From contig CAIXZI010000643.1 of NCBI GenBank assembly GCA_903923915.1, forward strand, positions 1 through 7,356: DNA of 7,356 nt, given 5' to 3'. This document shows positions 1 to 5,477 of this stretch, piece by piece (positions within the stretch are counted from its first letter, which is position 1; every line of letters starts with the position of its first letter). A program made the position numbers and the translations under genes. The DNA is from an uncultured Bacteroidota bacterium. GTDB taxonomy: Bacteria > Bacteroidota > Bacteroidia > B-17B0 > Aurantibacillaceae. The notes under the pieces are model-generated. The model did not search any database. It was not told the origin of the DNA and saw only the letters and a list, made by a program, of their open reading frames with translations.

Positions 1-688
1 ATAACCAGGTTGGGGTATGTTGGTTGGGTAAATTTACTGTTGTCCATAAAGCAATAGAGTAAAAGAATGGATAAAAGACAATACAACCCCAACCTAATTT
101 GAATCCAACCCGTTCAGCAAATAAATCGTATGTATATAAATGCACTTCTTCAAAAGTTAGGTAGTCAATCAGAAAAAAAGTAAGCAACGCTGTAGAAAGA
201 ATAATGCCCGGAGATGTTTGACCTTGATAGAGTATCCAATGATGTGCGGTAAAACTTAAAATATTTAATTCTAACAGCACAGCACCCACTAAATACAGCC
301 ACATTTTTGCATCAATTCTTCCACCCCATAGTTGTGGGTTTTCTAAACGACCTAAAAACATATCGGCCAACAATGATTTTTTAACTGGTGAATAAGGCAA
401 AACAATAAACAGCGTAAAAACAATTCCTAAAAAAAAAGCTCCTGCCAGTGAATACCACCTAACTAGATATAGCCAGTTATAGGGCACAACATCATAATAT
501 CCCAATAAGAACCAAGCTGTAATTACTGTAAATAAAACAGTAATGCCATTTAATCTGTATTTCAATTTTTCGGATGAATTTTCTTTTGTAGCGTAACCAA
601 TCACCCAACGCCCGGGTAGCACTAAATTTAAAACAGAAATAAAAAAGTAAATGAGTAGTGGAGAGCAGAAACCTATTATTTTTTCCAT
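1..688 (-). CDS. Sterol reductase family (ERG4/ERG24-like) membrane protein, 3' end cut by window edge
   Basis: My own minus-strand translation gives 229 codons from ATG at 688-686 with no stop before the window edge; an in-frame TAA a few codons upstream leaves this as the only ATG. The protein is very hydrophobic, with about six likely membrane segments in the visible part. Family marks: LPGR (residues 25-28) followed by KLKYRLNG (41-48), which matches the N-terminal block of delta-14 sterol reductases; a D-x-FLGR-x-x-NP block (109-118) followed by D-x-K (126-128); and TYDLFAERVGFKLGWG (186-201) then PFFYS (207-211), like the second conserved block of the ERG4/ERG24 family. Known members reduce sterol C14=C15, C7=C8 or C24(28) double bonds with NADPH, and bacterial homologues exist. 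Family members usually exceed 400 residues, so the C-terminal cofactor-binding half is missing here. The true substrate is unknown; most bacteria make no sterols. Divergent from the DUF2141 gene. Confidence 0.8.
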   Translation of the reverse strand, partial: MEKIIGFCSPLLIYFFISVLNLVLPGRWVIGYATKENSSEKLKYRLNGITVLFTVITAWFLLGYYDVVPYNWLYLVRWYSLAGAFFLGIVFTLFIVLPYSPVKKSLLADMFLGRLENPQLWGGRIDAKMWLYLVGAVLLELNILSFTAHHWILYQGQTSPGIILSTALLTFFLIDYLTFEEVHLYTYDLFAERVGFKLGWGCIVFYPFFYSIALWTTVNLPNQHTPTWL

Positions 689-758
689 ATCAATTATTTA
701 ACTTAATCATTTACAATAATCACAATTAGCAGGCTAAGTTAAATGAAAAATCTATTTT

Positions 759-786
759 TTGTAACTTGCCATATCTTTTAGATTTG
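759..786 (+). promoter_or_regulatory. Bacteroidetes-type promoter of the DUF2141 gene
   Basis: TTG at 759-761, a 17-base spacer, then TAGATTTG at 779-786, an exact match to the Bacteroidetes -7 consensus TAnnTTTG. Transcription would start near 791-793, giving a leader of about 24 bases before ATG 816. Confidence 0.65.
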
Positions 787-815
787 AAAAAAATATAACA
801 CAGAACGCTTTGCTT

Positions 816-1235
816 ATGAAAACTTTTATTTTGCCCTTATTTTTAGTTTCTATAATTAGCTATAGTCAAACACTTACTATAAATATTACCGGTATTAGAA
901 GTTCTTCGGGGTCTATGGTTATGGCTTTTTACAACACACAAGAAAGTTTTGATAAAGAAAAACCATTGTATATTAAGAAAGCAACTAAAACTGGGATGAA
1001 AAACGGAACTTTAAGTATTACTTACGAAGGCATGAAAAGTGGTATATATGGAATTGCTATTTTGGATGATGAAAATAATAACGATAAAATGGATTATGGA
1101 TTATTTTTACCCAAAGAAGGTTTTGGTTTTTCCGGCTATTATCACACAGGTTTATCTAAACCTCCTTTTTCTAAATTTTCGTTTACAATTAAAAACGATA
1201 ATAAAACAATAGAAATAAAAGTAAGGTATTTATAG
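816..1235 (+). CDS. Secreted DUF2141 domain protein
   Basis: A 139-residue protein starting at ATG 816; a TTG two codons upstream (810) could also open the frame, but ATG followed by Lys and a hydrophobic run is the better signal-peptide start. Residues 1-17 (MKTFILPLFLVSIISYS) form a signal peptide, probably cleaved before Gln18 as is common in this phylum, so the product is exported. The rest is a small beta-rich domain. Its second half carries the DUF2141 pattern: G-x-Y-x-IAI (77-82), an acidic DDENNND-x-MD loop (84-93), PKEG-x-GFS (99-106) and a PPFSKFSF segment (116-123). The acidic loop resembles a calcium-binding loop, which is inference. The biochemical role of DUF2141 is not established. 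It has its own promoter and sits between the divergent sterol-reductase homologue and a tRNA on the other strand, so it is probably monocistronic. Confidence 0.8.
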   Translation: MKTFILPLFLVSIISYSQTLTINITGIRSSSGSMVMAFYNTQESFDKEKPLYIKKATKTGMKNGTLSITYEGMKSGIYGIAILDDENNNDKMDYGLFLPKEGFGFSGYYHTGLSKPPFSKFSFTIKNDNKTIEIKVRYL

Positions 1236-1262
1236 AAAAAGAAGAATTACCCTTCTGCTTTT
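1236..1262 (+). terminator. Possible weak terminator after the DUF2141 gene
   Basis: Just after the stop codon, AGAAG (1240-1244) pairs with CTTCT (1252-1256) around a 7-base loop. The A-run before it can pair with TTTT at 1259-1262 across a two-base bulge. The stem is short and the T-run is only four bases, so this is a weak candidate. Confidence 0.25.
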
Positions 1263-1330
1263 ATATTAATCAACAAATCTATATTCCTCATGTTTTTTAG
1301 TAAAGAACTGACAACCAAACCAACGAGGTG

Positions 1331-1368
1331 AAAAAACAAAACCCTCATAAATTTTTGATTTACAAGGG
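1331..1368 (-). terminator. Rho-independent terminator of tRNA-Gln
   Basis: Read on the minus strand, CCCTTGTAAAT (1368-1358) and ATTTATGAGGG (1352-1342) form an 11-bp stem with two G-U pairs and a 5-base loop, CAAAA. It is followed directly by TTTTGTTTTTT (1341-1331). It lies 17 bases past the tRNA 3' end, so it most likely ends the tRNA transcript. On the plus strand the same hairpin lacks a good T-run. Confidence 0.8.
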
Positions 1369-1385
1369 CTTCTATTTGTTGGTTG

Positions 1386-1458
1386 TTGTCCGACCAGGGC
1401 TCGAACCTGGACTCTGCTGAACCAAAATCAGCCGTGTTGCCAGTTACACCATCGGACA
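1386..1458 (-). tRNA. trnQ: tRNA-Gln (anticodon TTG)
   Basis: The minus strand folds into a complete 73-base cloverleaf: 7-bp acceptor stem TGTCCGA/TCGGACA, D stem GTGT/ACAC, anticodon stem GCTGA/TCAGC with loop TTTTGGT (anticodon TTG, reading CAA and by wobble CAG), variable loop AGAGT, and T arm CCAGG-TTCGAGC-CCTGG. The weak U1-A72 first pair is typical of bacterial tRNA-Gln. The discriminator base is A73 (plus-strand T1386). The next bases read CAA, so the CCA tail is not encoded and must be added after transcription. It has its own promoter and terminator, and no other tRNA is adjacent. Confidence 0.97.
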
Positions 1459-1467
1459 ATTGGGCTG

Positions 1468-1475
1468 CAAATTTA
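1468..1475 (-). promoter_or_regulatory. -7 element of the tRNA-Gln promoter
   Basis: The minus strand reads TAAATTTG at 1475-1468, an exact TAnnTTTG match, ending ten bases before the tRNA 5' end at 1458. Transcription would start only a few bases upstream of the mature tRNA. The upstream element is degenerate: a TTTTTC run at 1497-1492 stands about where TTG would be expected. Confidence 0.55.
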
Positions 1476-1510
1476 TGTATTTTTTTTAATTGAAAAAGTT
1501 TTTAAACATG

Positions 1511-1536
1511 TTTTAGTTGTTTTTATCCAACTAAAA
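1511..1536. repeat. Perfect 9-bp inverted repeat between tRNA-Gln and lptB
   Basis: TTTTAGTTG (1511-1519) and CAACTAAAA (1528-1536) are exact reverse complements separated by TTTTTATC. No T-run follows on the plus strand, so it is not a clear terminator. It lies about 100 bases upstream of lptB, and could be an operator-like site or chance in AT-rich DNA. Confidence 0.5.
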
Positions 1537-1592
1537 TCAGCCATAATAGCTTTATTTACTACTAAATTCGGCTAAAAAAGCCTAAAAGAAAA

Positions 1593-1627
1593 CTTTGCGG
1601 CTTTGTGTCTTTGCTTTACTTTAGCGG
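1593..1627 (+). repeat. Degenerate octamer tandem repeat in the lptB leader
   Basis: CTTTGCGG (1593-1600), CTTTGTGT (1601-1608) and CTTTGCTT (1609-1616) are three back-to-back 8-base units. After two bases a related CTTTAGCGG (1619-1627) follows. The block ends 9 bases before the lptB start codon. The first unit also completes AAACTTTG (1590-1597), one mismatch from the TAnnTTTG -7 element, with TTC 20 bases upstream (1567-1569). The lptB promoter may therefore overlap the repeat. Confidence 0.5.
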
Positions 1628-1636
1628 TTTAATAAG

Positions 1637-2365
1637 ATGATTTTACGTTCAGAAAAAATAACAAAACGCTATAAAAACCGCACAGTTGCTAACGAAGTAA
1701 GTGTTGAGGTAAAACAAGGTGAAATTGTAGGTTTACTAGGACCTAACGGCGCAGGTAAAACAACCTCTTTCTATATGATTGTAGGGATGATAAAACCCAA
1801 TGGTGGAAAGATTTTTTTGGATGATGTGGAGATTACTAATCTACCCATGTACAAGCGCTCTCAAATGGGAATTGGTTATTTACCGCAAGAGGCATCGGTA
1901 TTTCGTAAATTAAGTATTGAAGATAATATACGTGCGGTACTTGAAATGACTCAGCTAACCAAAGAAGAGCAGAAAGATAAATTAGAATCGCTTATCTCAG
2001 AATTTAATTTAAATCATGTACGTAAAAATTTAGGCGATCAACTTTCGGGTGGAGAGCGCCGTCGTACTGAGATTGCGCGTTGTTTGGCTACCAATCCTAA
2101 ATTTATTTTGTTGGATGAACCCTTTGCCGGTGTTGACCCCATTGCGGTTGAAGATATACAGAACGTTGTAAGGAAATTAAAAGAAAAAAATATTGGTATT
2201 TTAATTACCGATCATAACGTACACGAAACACTTTCCATTACTGATAGAGCTTATTTACTTTTTGAAGGAAGCGTTATCAAACAGGGTAGTGCTGATGATT
2301 TGGCAAATGATGAACAGGTTCGCCGTGTATACCTTGGGCAAAATTTTGAGCTAAGAAAATTCTAA
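1637..2365 (+). CDS. lptB: LPS export ABC transporter ATPase LptB
   Basis: A 242-residue ABC ATPase, the usual LptB length. In the Lpt machine, LptB hydrolyses ATP on the cytoplasmic face of LptF/LptG to pull lipopolysaccharide from the inner membrane and push it along the periplasmic bridge. Visible motifs: Walker A GPNGAGKT (35-42), Q-loop YLPQEASVF (81-89, Gln84), signature LSGGERRR (136-143), Walker [11 protein letters not shown] (156-165, with Asp160 and catalytic Glu161), D-loop GVDP (165-168) and the switch His193 in [19 protein letters not shown] and the [12 protein letters not shown] stretch are characteristic of LptB rather than of amino-acid or lipid ABC ATPases. The start is fixed by an in-frame TAG at 1622-1624 with no other start between. 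The Lpt partner genes are not in the window. The stop codon lies one base from that of the convergent ruvB. Confidence 0.95.
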   Translation: MILRSEKITKRYKNRTVANEVSVEVKQGEIVGLLGPNGAGKTTSFYMIVGMIKPNGGKIFLDDVEITNLPMYKRSQMGIGYLPQEASVFRKLSIEDNIRAVLEMTQLTKEEQKDKLESLISEFNLNHVRKNLGDQLSGGERRRTEIARCLATNPKFILLDEPFAGVDPIAVEDIQNVVRKLKEKNIGILITDHNVHETLSITDRAYLLFEGSVIKQGSADDLANDEQVRRVYLGQNFELRKF

Positions 2366-2366
2366 T

Positions 2367-3401
2367 CTAAAATTTATCGTCAAATAAAGAGCCTCTGTTT
2401 TTAGTAGGCACCTTACCCATTTGTCTGTATGCCTTTTCTGTAGCTTCTCTGCCGCGTGGAGTACGTTGCAAATAGCCTTCCTGAATTAAAAAAGGTTCGT
2501 AAACTTCTTCAATAGTGCCGGCTTCTTCGCCAACGGCAGTGCTTATGGTTGTTATACCTACAGGCCCACCTTTAAATTTCTCAATAATAGCACTTAGTAT
2601 GCGATGATCCATTTCATCTAAACCATTGGCATCAACGTTTAATGCTTTAAGCGAGTATAAGGCAATTTCTAAATCTATTTTTCCGTTACCTTTTATTTGT
2701 GCAAAATCGCGCACACGGCGCAATAAAGCGTTAGCAATACGTGGGGTTCCTCTGCTACGACGGGCAATTTCAAAAGCAGCTTCATCTTCTATTTCTATCT
2801 GCAAAATACCTGCACTACGTTTTACAATGCCTTTTAAAACAACAGATGTGTAATAATTTAAACGAGATGTAATGCCAAAACGGGCACGCAACGGCGATGT
2901 AAGTAAGCCGCTACGGGTAGTGGCACCAACTAAAGTAAACGGATTTAATTTTATTTGTACGCTGCGGGCACTGGGGCCGCTATCCAGCATAATATCAATT
3001 TTGTAATCTTCCATGGCAGAGTATAAATACTCTTCTACCACAGGGCTCAGGCGATGTATTTCATCAATAAATAATACATCGTAAGGCTCTAAGTTAGTAA
3101 GCAAACCCGCTAAATCGCCAGGTTTATCAAGCACAGGACCCGAAGTGATGCGAATGTTAACCCCTAAATCTTGCGAAATAATATGTGCCAACGTTGTTTT
3201 ACCTAAACCCGGAGGCCCATGTAAAAGCACGTGATCTAAAGCTTCTTGGCGTTGTTTAGCCGCTTGCACAAATACACGCAGGTTATCTACCACACTTTCT
3301 TGTCCGCTAAAATCATCAAACAAAATGGGGCGTAGCGCGCGTTCTGCTTCTTTTTCGGCAGATGATAAATTTTCTTCTTCGGGATTTAAATTGGCATTCA
3401 T
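2367..3401 (-). CDS. ruvB: Holliday junction branch migration helicase RuvB
   Basis: A 344-residue AAA+ ATPase, close to the family norm of about 335-345. RuvB forms hexamers that, with RuvA, drive branch migration of Holliday junctions during recombination and repair before RuvC resolves them. Landmarks: N-terminal ALRP-x-x-FDDF-x-GQ box (22-34), Walker [10 protein letters not shown] (62-70), Walker B FIDEIHR (111-117), sensor 1 GATTR (159-163), arginine finger in SPLRARFG (Arg172 by analogy to the E. coli protein), sensor 2 [13 protein letters not shown] (217-229), and a C-terminal winged-helix DNA-binding domain (about 262-330) with GGPVGITT and a late TPRGR motif. All catalytic residues are present. 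ATG 3401 is the first ATG after an in-frame stop. A perfect -7 element lies 8 bases upstream, so the mRNA leader is very short. ruvA and ruvC are not nearby, which is common in this phylum. Confidence 0.97.
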   Translation of the reverse strand: MNANLNPEEENLSSAEKEAERALRPILFDDFSGQESVVDNLRVFVQAAKQRQEALDHVLLHGPPGLGKTTLAHIISQDLGVNIRITSGPVLDKPGDLAGLLTNLEPYDVLFIDEIHRLSPVVEEYLYSAMEDYKIDIMLDSGPSARSVQIKLNPFTLVGATTRSGLLTSPLRARFGITSRLNYYTSVVLKGIVKRSAGILQIEIEDEAAFEIARRSRGTPRIANALLRRVRDFAQIKGNGKIDLEIALYSLKALNVDANGLDEMDHRILSAIIEKFKGGPVGITTISTAVGEEAGTIEEVYEPFLIQEGYLQRTPRGREATEKAYRQMGKVPTKNRGSLFDDKF

Positions 3402-3409
3402 TGTCTGTT

Positions 3410-3417
3410 CAAAGATA
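3410..3417 (-). promoter_or_regulatory. -7 element of the ruvB promoter
   Basis: The minus strand reads TATCTTTG at 3417-3410, an exact TAnnTTTG match. No TTG is seen at the usual distance upstream. The element ends 8 bases before ATG 3401, so transcription would begin within a few bases of the start codon. Confidence 0.5.
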
Positions 3418-3547
3418 ATGAATTATGACTGAGTTTTTATTTTAAGTTATAGAAGCTGTATTGTATTTGGTGATTGCGAGGCAGAATCCTACAGAACAAT
3501 AATAGTAGTTTTATTAATCATATTTACGTCGATATATTCATACAAAA

Positions 3548-3578
3548 TTGCGGTAACTAAGAAAATACTGTAATTTTG
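3548..3578 (+). promoter_or_regulatory. Bacteroidetes-type promoter of mdh
   Basis: TTG at 3548-3550, a 20-base spacer, then TAATTTTG at 3571-3578, an exact match to TAnnTTTG. The predicted start near 3584 gives a leader of roughly 27 bases before ATG 3611. This is one of the two best promoter matches in the window. Confidence 0.7.
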
Positions 3579-3610
3579 CGCCACTAAAAACATTTAAAAA
3601 TTATCCCAAA

Positions 3611-4543
3611 ATGAAAGTATCAGTTATAGGAGCCGGAAATGTAGGCGCAACATGTGCCGATGCAATTGCTTTTAGAAGCATAGCAAGCGAAGTAGTATTA
3701 TTAGACATCAGAGAGAATTTTGCTGAAGGCAAGGCACTTGATATGATGCAGACTGCAACGCTTAATCAATTCAATACTAAAATTGTTGGCAGTACCAACG
3801 ATTATGGCAAAACAGCTAACAGCGATGTAGTTGTTATTACAAGTGGTGTGCCTCGTAAACCGGGCATGACACGCGAAGAATTAATTGGTATTAACGCAGG
3901 CATTGTAAAAGGTGTAACTGATAATGTTTTAAAACATTCTCCAAATGCAGTTATTGTTATTGTGGCTAATCCAATGGATACCATGACATACTTAGCTTTA
4001 AAAGAAAGTAAATTACCTAAAAACCGTATTATTGGTATGGGTGGTATTTTAGATAGCGCACGTTTTAAATGTTATTTGTCAATGGCATTAAACGCTTCAG
4101 CTAATGATATTGAAGGAATGGTTATTGGCGGACATGGTGATACTACTATGATTCCTTTAACACGTATGGCTTCTTATAAAGGTGTTCCGGTTTCTCAATT
4201 TTTGGCTGCAGATGCTTTGAAAAAAGTAGCTGCTGACACTATGATTGGTGGTGCAACCTTAACTTCTATGTTAGGCACATCTGCTTGGTACGCGCCGGGT
4301 GCAGCGGTTGCTTCTTTGGTAGATAGCATTTTAAATGATCAAAAACGTTTATTCCCTTGCTGCGTAGCTTTAGATGGCGAATACGGACAAAAAGACATTT
4401 GTCTTGGCGTGCCTGTTACCATTGGCAAAAACGGTTGGAAAAAAATTGTTGATGTTAATCTTAATGACGACGAAAAAGCAGCCTTTGCAAAAAGCGCTGA
4501 TGCCGTTAGAAATATGAATAATGTATTAAGCGCAGCAGTTTAA
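3611..4543 (+). CDS. mdh: Malate dehydrogenase, LDH-like type
   Basis: A 310-residue cytosolic enzyme that interconverts malate and oxaloacetate with NAD in the TCA cycle. It belongs to the lactate-dehydrogenase-like branch of bacterial MDHs (about 310 residues). Visible landmarks: Rossmann loop GAGNVG (7-12), Asp32 in LLDI at the end of the second strand, which favours NAD over NADP, the substrate loop PRKPGMTR (81-88) with Arg82 and Arg88, Asn120 in VANP, Asp148 and Arg151 in GILDSARF, and the catalytic His175 in GGHGD. Arg82, where lactate dehydrogenases have Gln, marks malate rather than lactate specificity. There is no clear ribosome-binding site before ATG, as for its neighbours. It has its own promoter upstream and a strong terminator 20 bases after the stop, so it is probably transcribed alone. 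Confidence 0.96.
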   Translation: MKVSVIGAGNVGATCADAIAFRSIASEVVLLDIRENFAEGKALDMMQTATLNQFNTKIVGSTNDYGKTANSDVVVITSGVPRKPGMTREELIGINAGIVKGVTDNVLKHSPNAVIVIVANPMDTMTYLALKESKLPKNRIIGMGGILDSARFKCYLSMALNASANDIEGMVIGGHGDTTMIPLTRMASYKGVPVSQFLAADALKKVAADTMIGGATLTSMLGTSAWYAPGAAVASLVDSILNDQKRLFPCCVALDGEYGQKDICLGVPVTIGKNGWKKIVDVNLNDDEKAAFAKSADAVRNMNNVLSAAV

Positions 4544-4562
4544 TATCTGAATATATTATTAC

Positions 4563-4593
4563 AAAAATCCCACTCGTTTAGGTGGGATTTTTT
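4563..4593 (+). terminator. Rho-independent terminator of mdh
   Basis: AAAAATCCCAC (4563-4573) and GTGGGATTTTT (4582-4592) form a perfect 11-bp stem around the loop TCGTTTAG, with six T residues at 4588-4593. It begins 20 bases past the mdh stop, and separates mdh from the transaldolase gene. Confidence 0.9.
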
Positions 4594-4610
4594 ATAACCG
4601 TTAAAAAAAT

Positions 4611-4618
4611 TACTTTTA
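4611..4618 (+). promoter_or_regulatory. Possible -7 element for the transaldolase gene
   Basis: TACTTTTA differs from TAnnTTTG only at the last base and lies 26 bases before ATG 4645. No TTG is found at the right distance; the mdh terminator T-run occupies that place. Some promoter is expected here because a strong terminator precedes it. Confidence 0.35.
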
Positions 4619-4644
4619 CCAAAACTTAAAAATATAACAGACTC

Positions 4645-5292
4645 ATGAAATTTTTTATTGATACAGCAAACTTAGCTCAAATTAAAGAAGCGCAAGATAT
4701 GGGCGTACTTGATGGTGTTACAACAAACCCATCATTAATGGCTAAAGAAGGCATTAAAGGACAAAACAATATTTTAAAACATTACGTAGATATTTGTAAC
4801 ATAACTACCGGCGATGTAAGTGCTGAAGTTATTGCAACTGATTTTGATGGTATGGTTGCCGAAGGCGAAGCCTTAGCTGCTTTGCACGAGCGTATTGTGG
4901 TAAAAATACCGATGATTAAAGAAGGCGTTAAAGCCATTAAATATTTTACCGAAAAAGGTATTAAAACAAATTGCACCTTGGTTTTTTCTGCAGGACAAGC
5001 TTTATTGGCAGCCAAAGCAGGCGCTACGTATGTTTCTCCGTTTATTGGGCGTTTAGATGATGTTAGCACCGATGGGCTTGCCTTAATTGATGATATCAGA
5101 TTAATTTATGATAACTACGGATACGAAACACAAATTTTAGCAGCATCTGTTCGTCACCCAATGCACATTATTGAGTGCGCTAAATTAGGTGCAGATGTAG
5201 CTACTTGTCCGTTAAGTGTTATTACAGCTTTATTAAACCACCCATTAACTACAAGTGGTTTAGCACAGTTTTTAGCGGATGCGAAAAAATAA
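4645..5292 (+). CDS. tal: Small (TalC/FSA-type) transaldolase
   Basis: A 215-residue class I aldolase of the short transaldolase / fructose-6-phosphate aldolase family (about 215-220 residues). Transaldolase moves a dihydroxyacetone unit between sugar phosphates in the non-oxidative pentose phosphate pathway. Landmarks: FFIDTANL (3-10), GVTTNPSL (24-31), Schiff-base lysine Lys87 in VVKIP (85-89), NCTLVFSAGQ (109-118), SPFIGRLDD (131-139), AASVRHPMH (166-174). Two residues separate the sub-families: Glu61 (SAEV) and Phe133 (SPFIGR) stand where E. coli FSA has Gln59 and Tyr131. I therefore call transaldolase rather than fructose-6-phosphate aldolase; this rests on remembered family sequences. 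It follows the mdh terminator, so it is likely its own unit, and it converges on pgk across a structured 185-base gap. Confidence 0.92.
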   Translation: MKFFIDTANLAQIKEAQDMGVLDGVTTNPSLMAKEGIKGQNNILKHYVDICNITTGDVSAEVIATDFDGMVAEGEALAALHERIVVKIPMIKEGVKAIKYFTEKGIKTNCTLVFSAGQALLAAKAGATYVSPFIGRLDDVSTDGLALIDDIRLIYDNYGYETQILAASVRHPMHIIECAKLGADVATCPLSVITALLNHPLTTSGLAQFLADAKK

Positions 5293-5307
5293 TTTTAATT
5301 TCAGTAC

Positions 5308-5431
5308 GACCTTTTAAAATTGAAATAGAAATTCGAGCAAGCTAAGCAAAAGATTTCAAGCTGTTTGAGCGCAGCGAGTTTTTGAAATCTGCAAGGCGGT
5401 GCGTAGAATTTCATTTCAATTTTAAGAAGTC
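5308..5431. repeat. Nested 124-base palindrome between tal and pgk
   Basis: Outer stem: TTAAAATTGAAAT (5314-5326) and GAAATTC (5328-5334) pair exactly with 5406-5425, leaving one bulged A (5327). Pairing can continue outward with mismatches to 5308/5431. Inner stem: AGATTTCAA (5351-5359) pairs exactly with TTGAAATCT (5382-5390), and inside it GCTG (5360-5363) pairs with CAGC (5372-5375). The arms between outer and inner stems (5335-5350, 5391-5405) are more GC-rich and do not pair well. It sits between convergent genes and could stop transcription from both sides. Its build, with a GC-rich core, also resembles a dispersed intergenic hairpin repeat or a small non-autonomous element. No flanking target duplication is evident. 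Confidence 0.8.
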
Positions 5432-5442
5432 TTAAATTTTTG

Positions 5443-5468
5443 TTTCTTTTGTTTCAAGACAAAAGAAA
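5443..5468. repeat. Second hairpin just downstream of pgk, possible terminator
   Basis: TTTCTTTTGT (5443-5452) and ACAAAAGAAA (5459-5468) are exact reverse complements around the 6-base loop TTCAAG. On the pgk (minus) strand it begins 9 bases past the stop codon. Neither side has a strong T-run, so terminator function is unsure. It may act together with the larger palindrome at 5308-5431. Confidence 0.6.
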
Positions 5469-5477
5469 ACTAAGAAG

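Noticed and set aside
1247..1459. Open 70-codon minus-strand frame covering the tRNA region
   Set aside because: It runs straight through the tRNA-Gln gene and its terminator, and its first part is simply the translated tRNA. It cannot be a real protein gene in this place.
1424..1542. AAAATCAGCC occurs twice, in the tRNA anticodon arm (1424-1433) and upstream of lptB (1533-1542), suggesting a tRNA-derived attachment site
   Set aside because: The match is only 10 bases, far shorter than typical att duplications, and there is no integrase or foreign DNA between the copies.
1570..1582. GGCT-AAAAA-AGCC mini hairpin upstream of lptB
   Set aside because: Only 4 bp with no T-run on either side; not supportable as a terminator or riboswitch.
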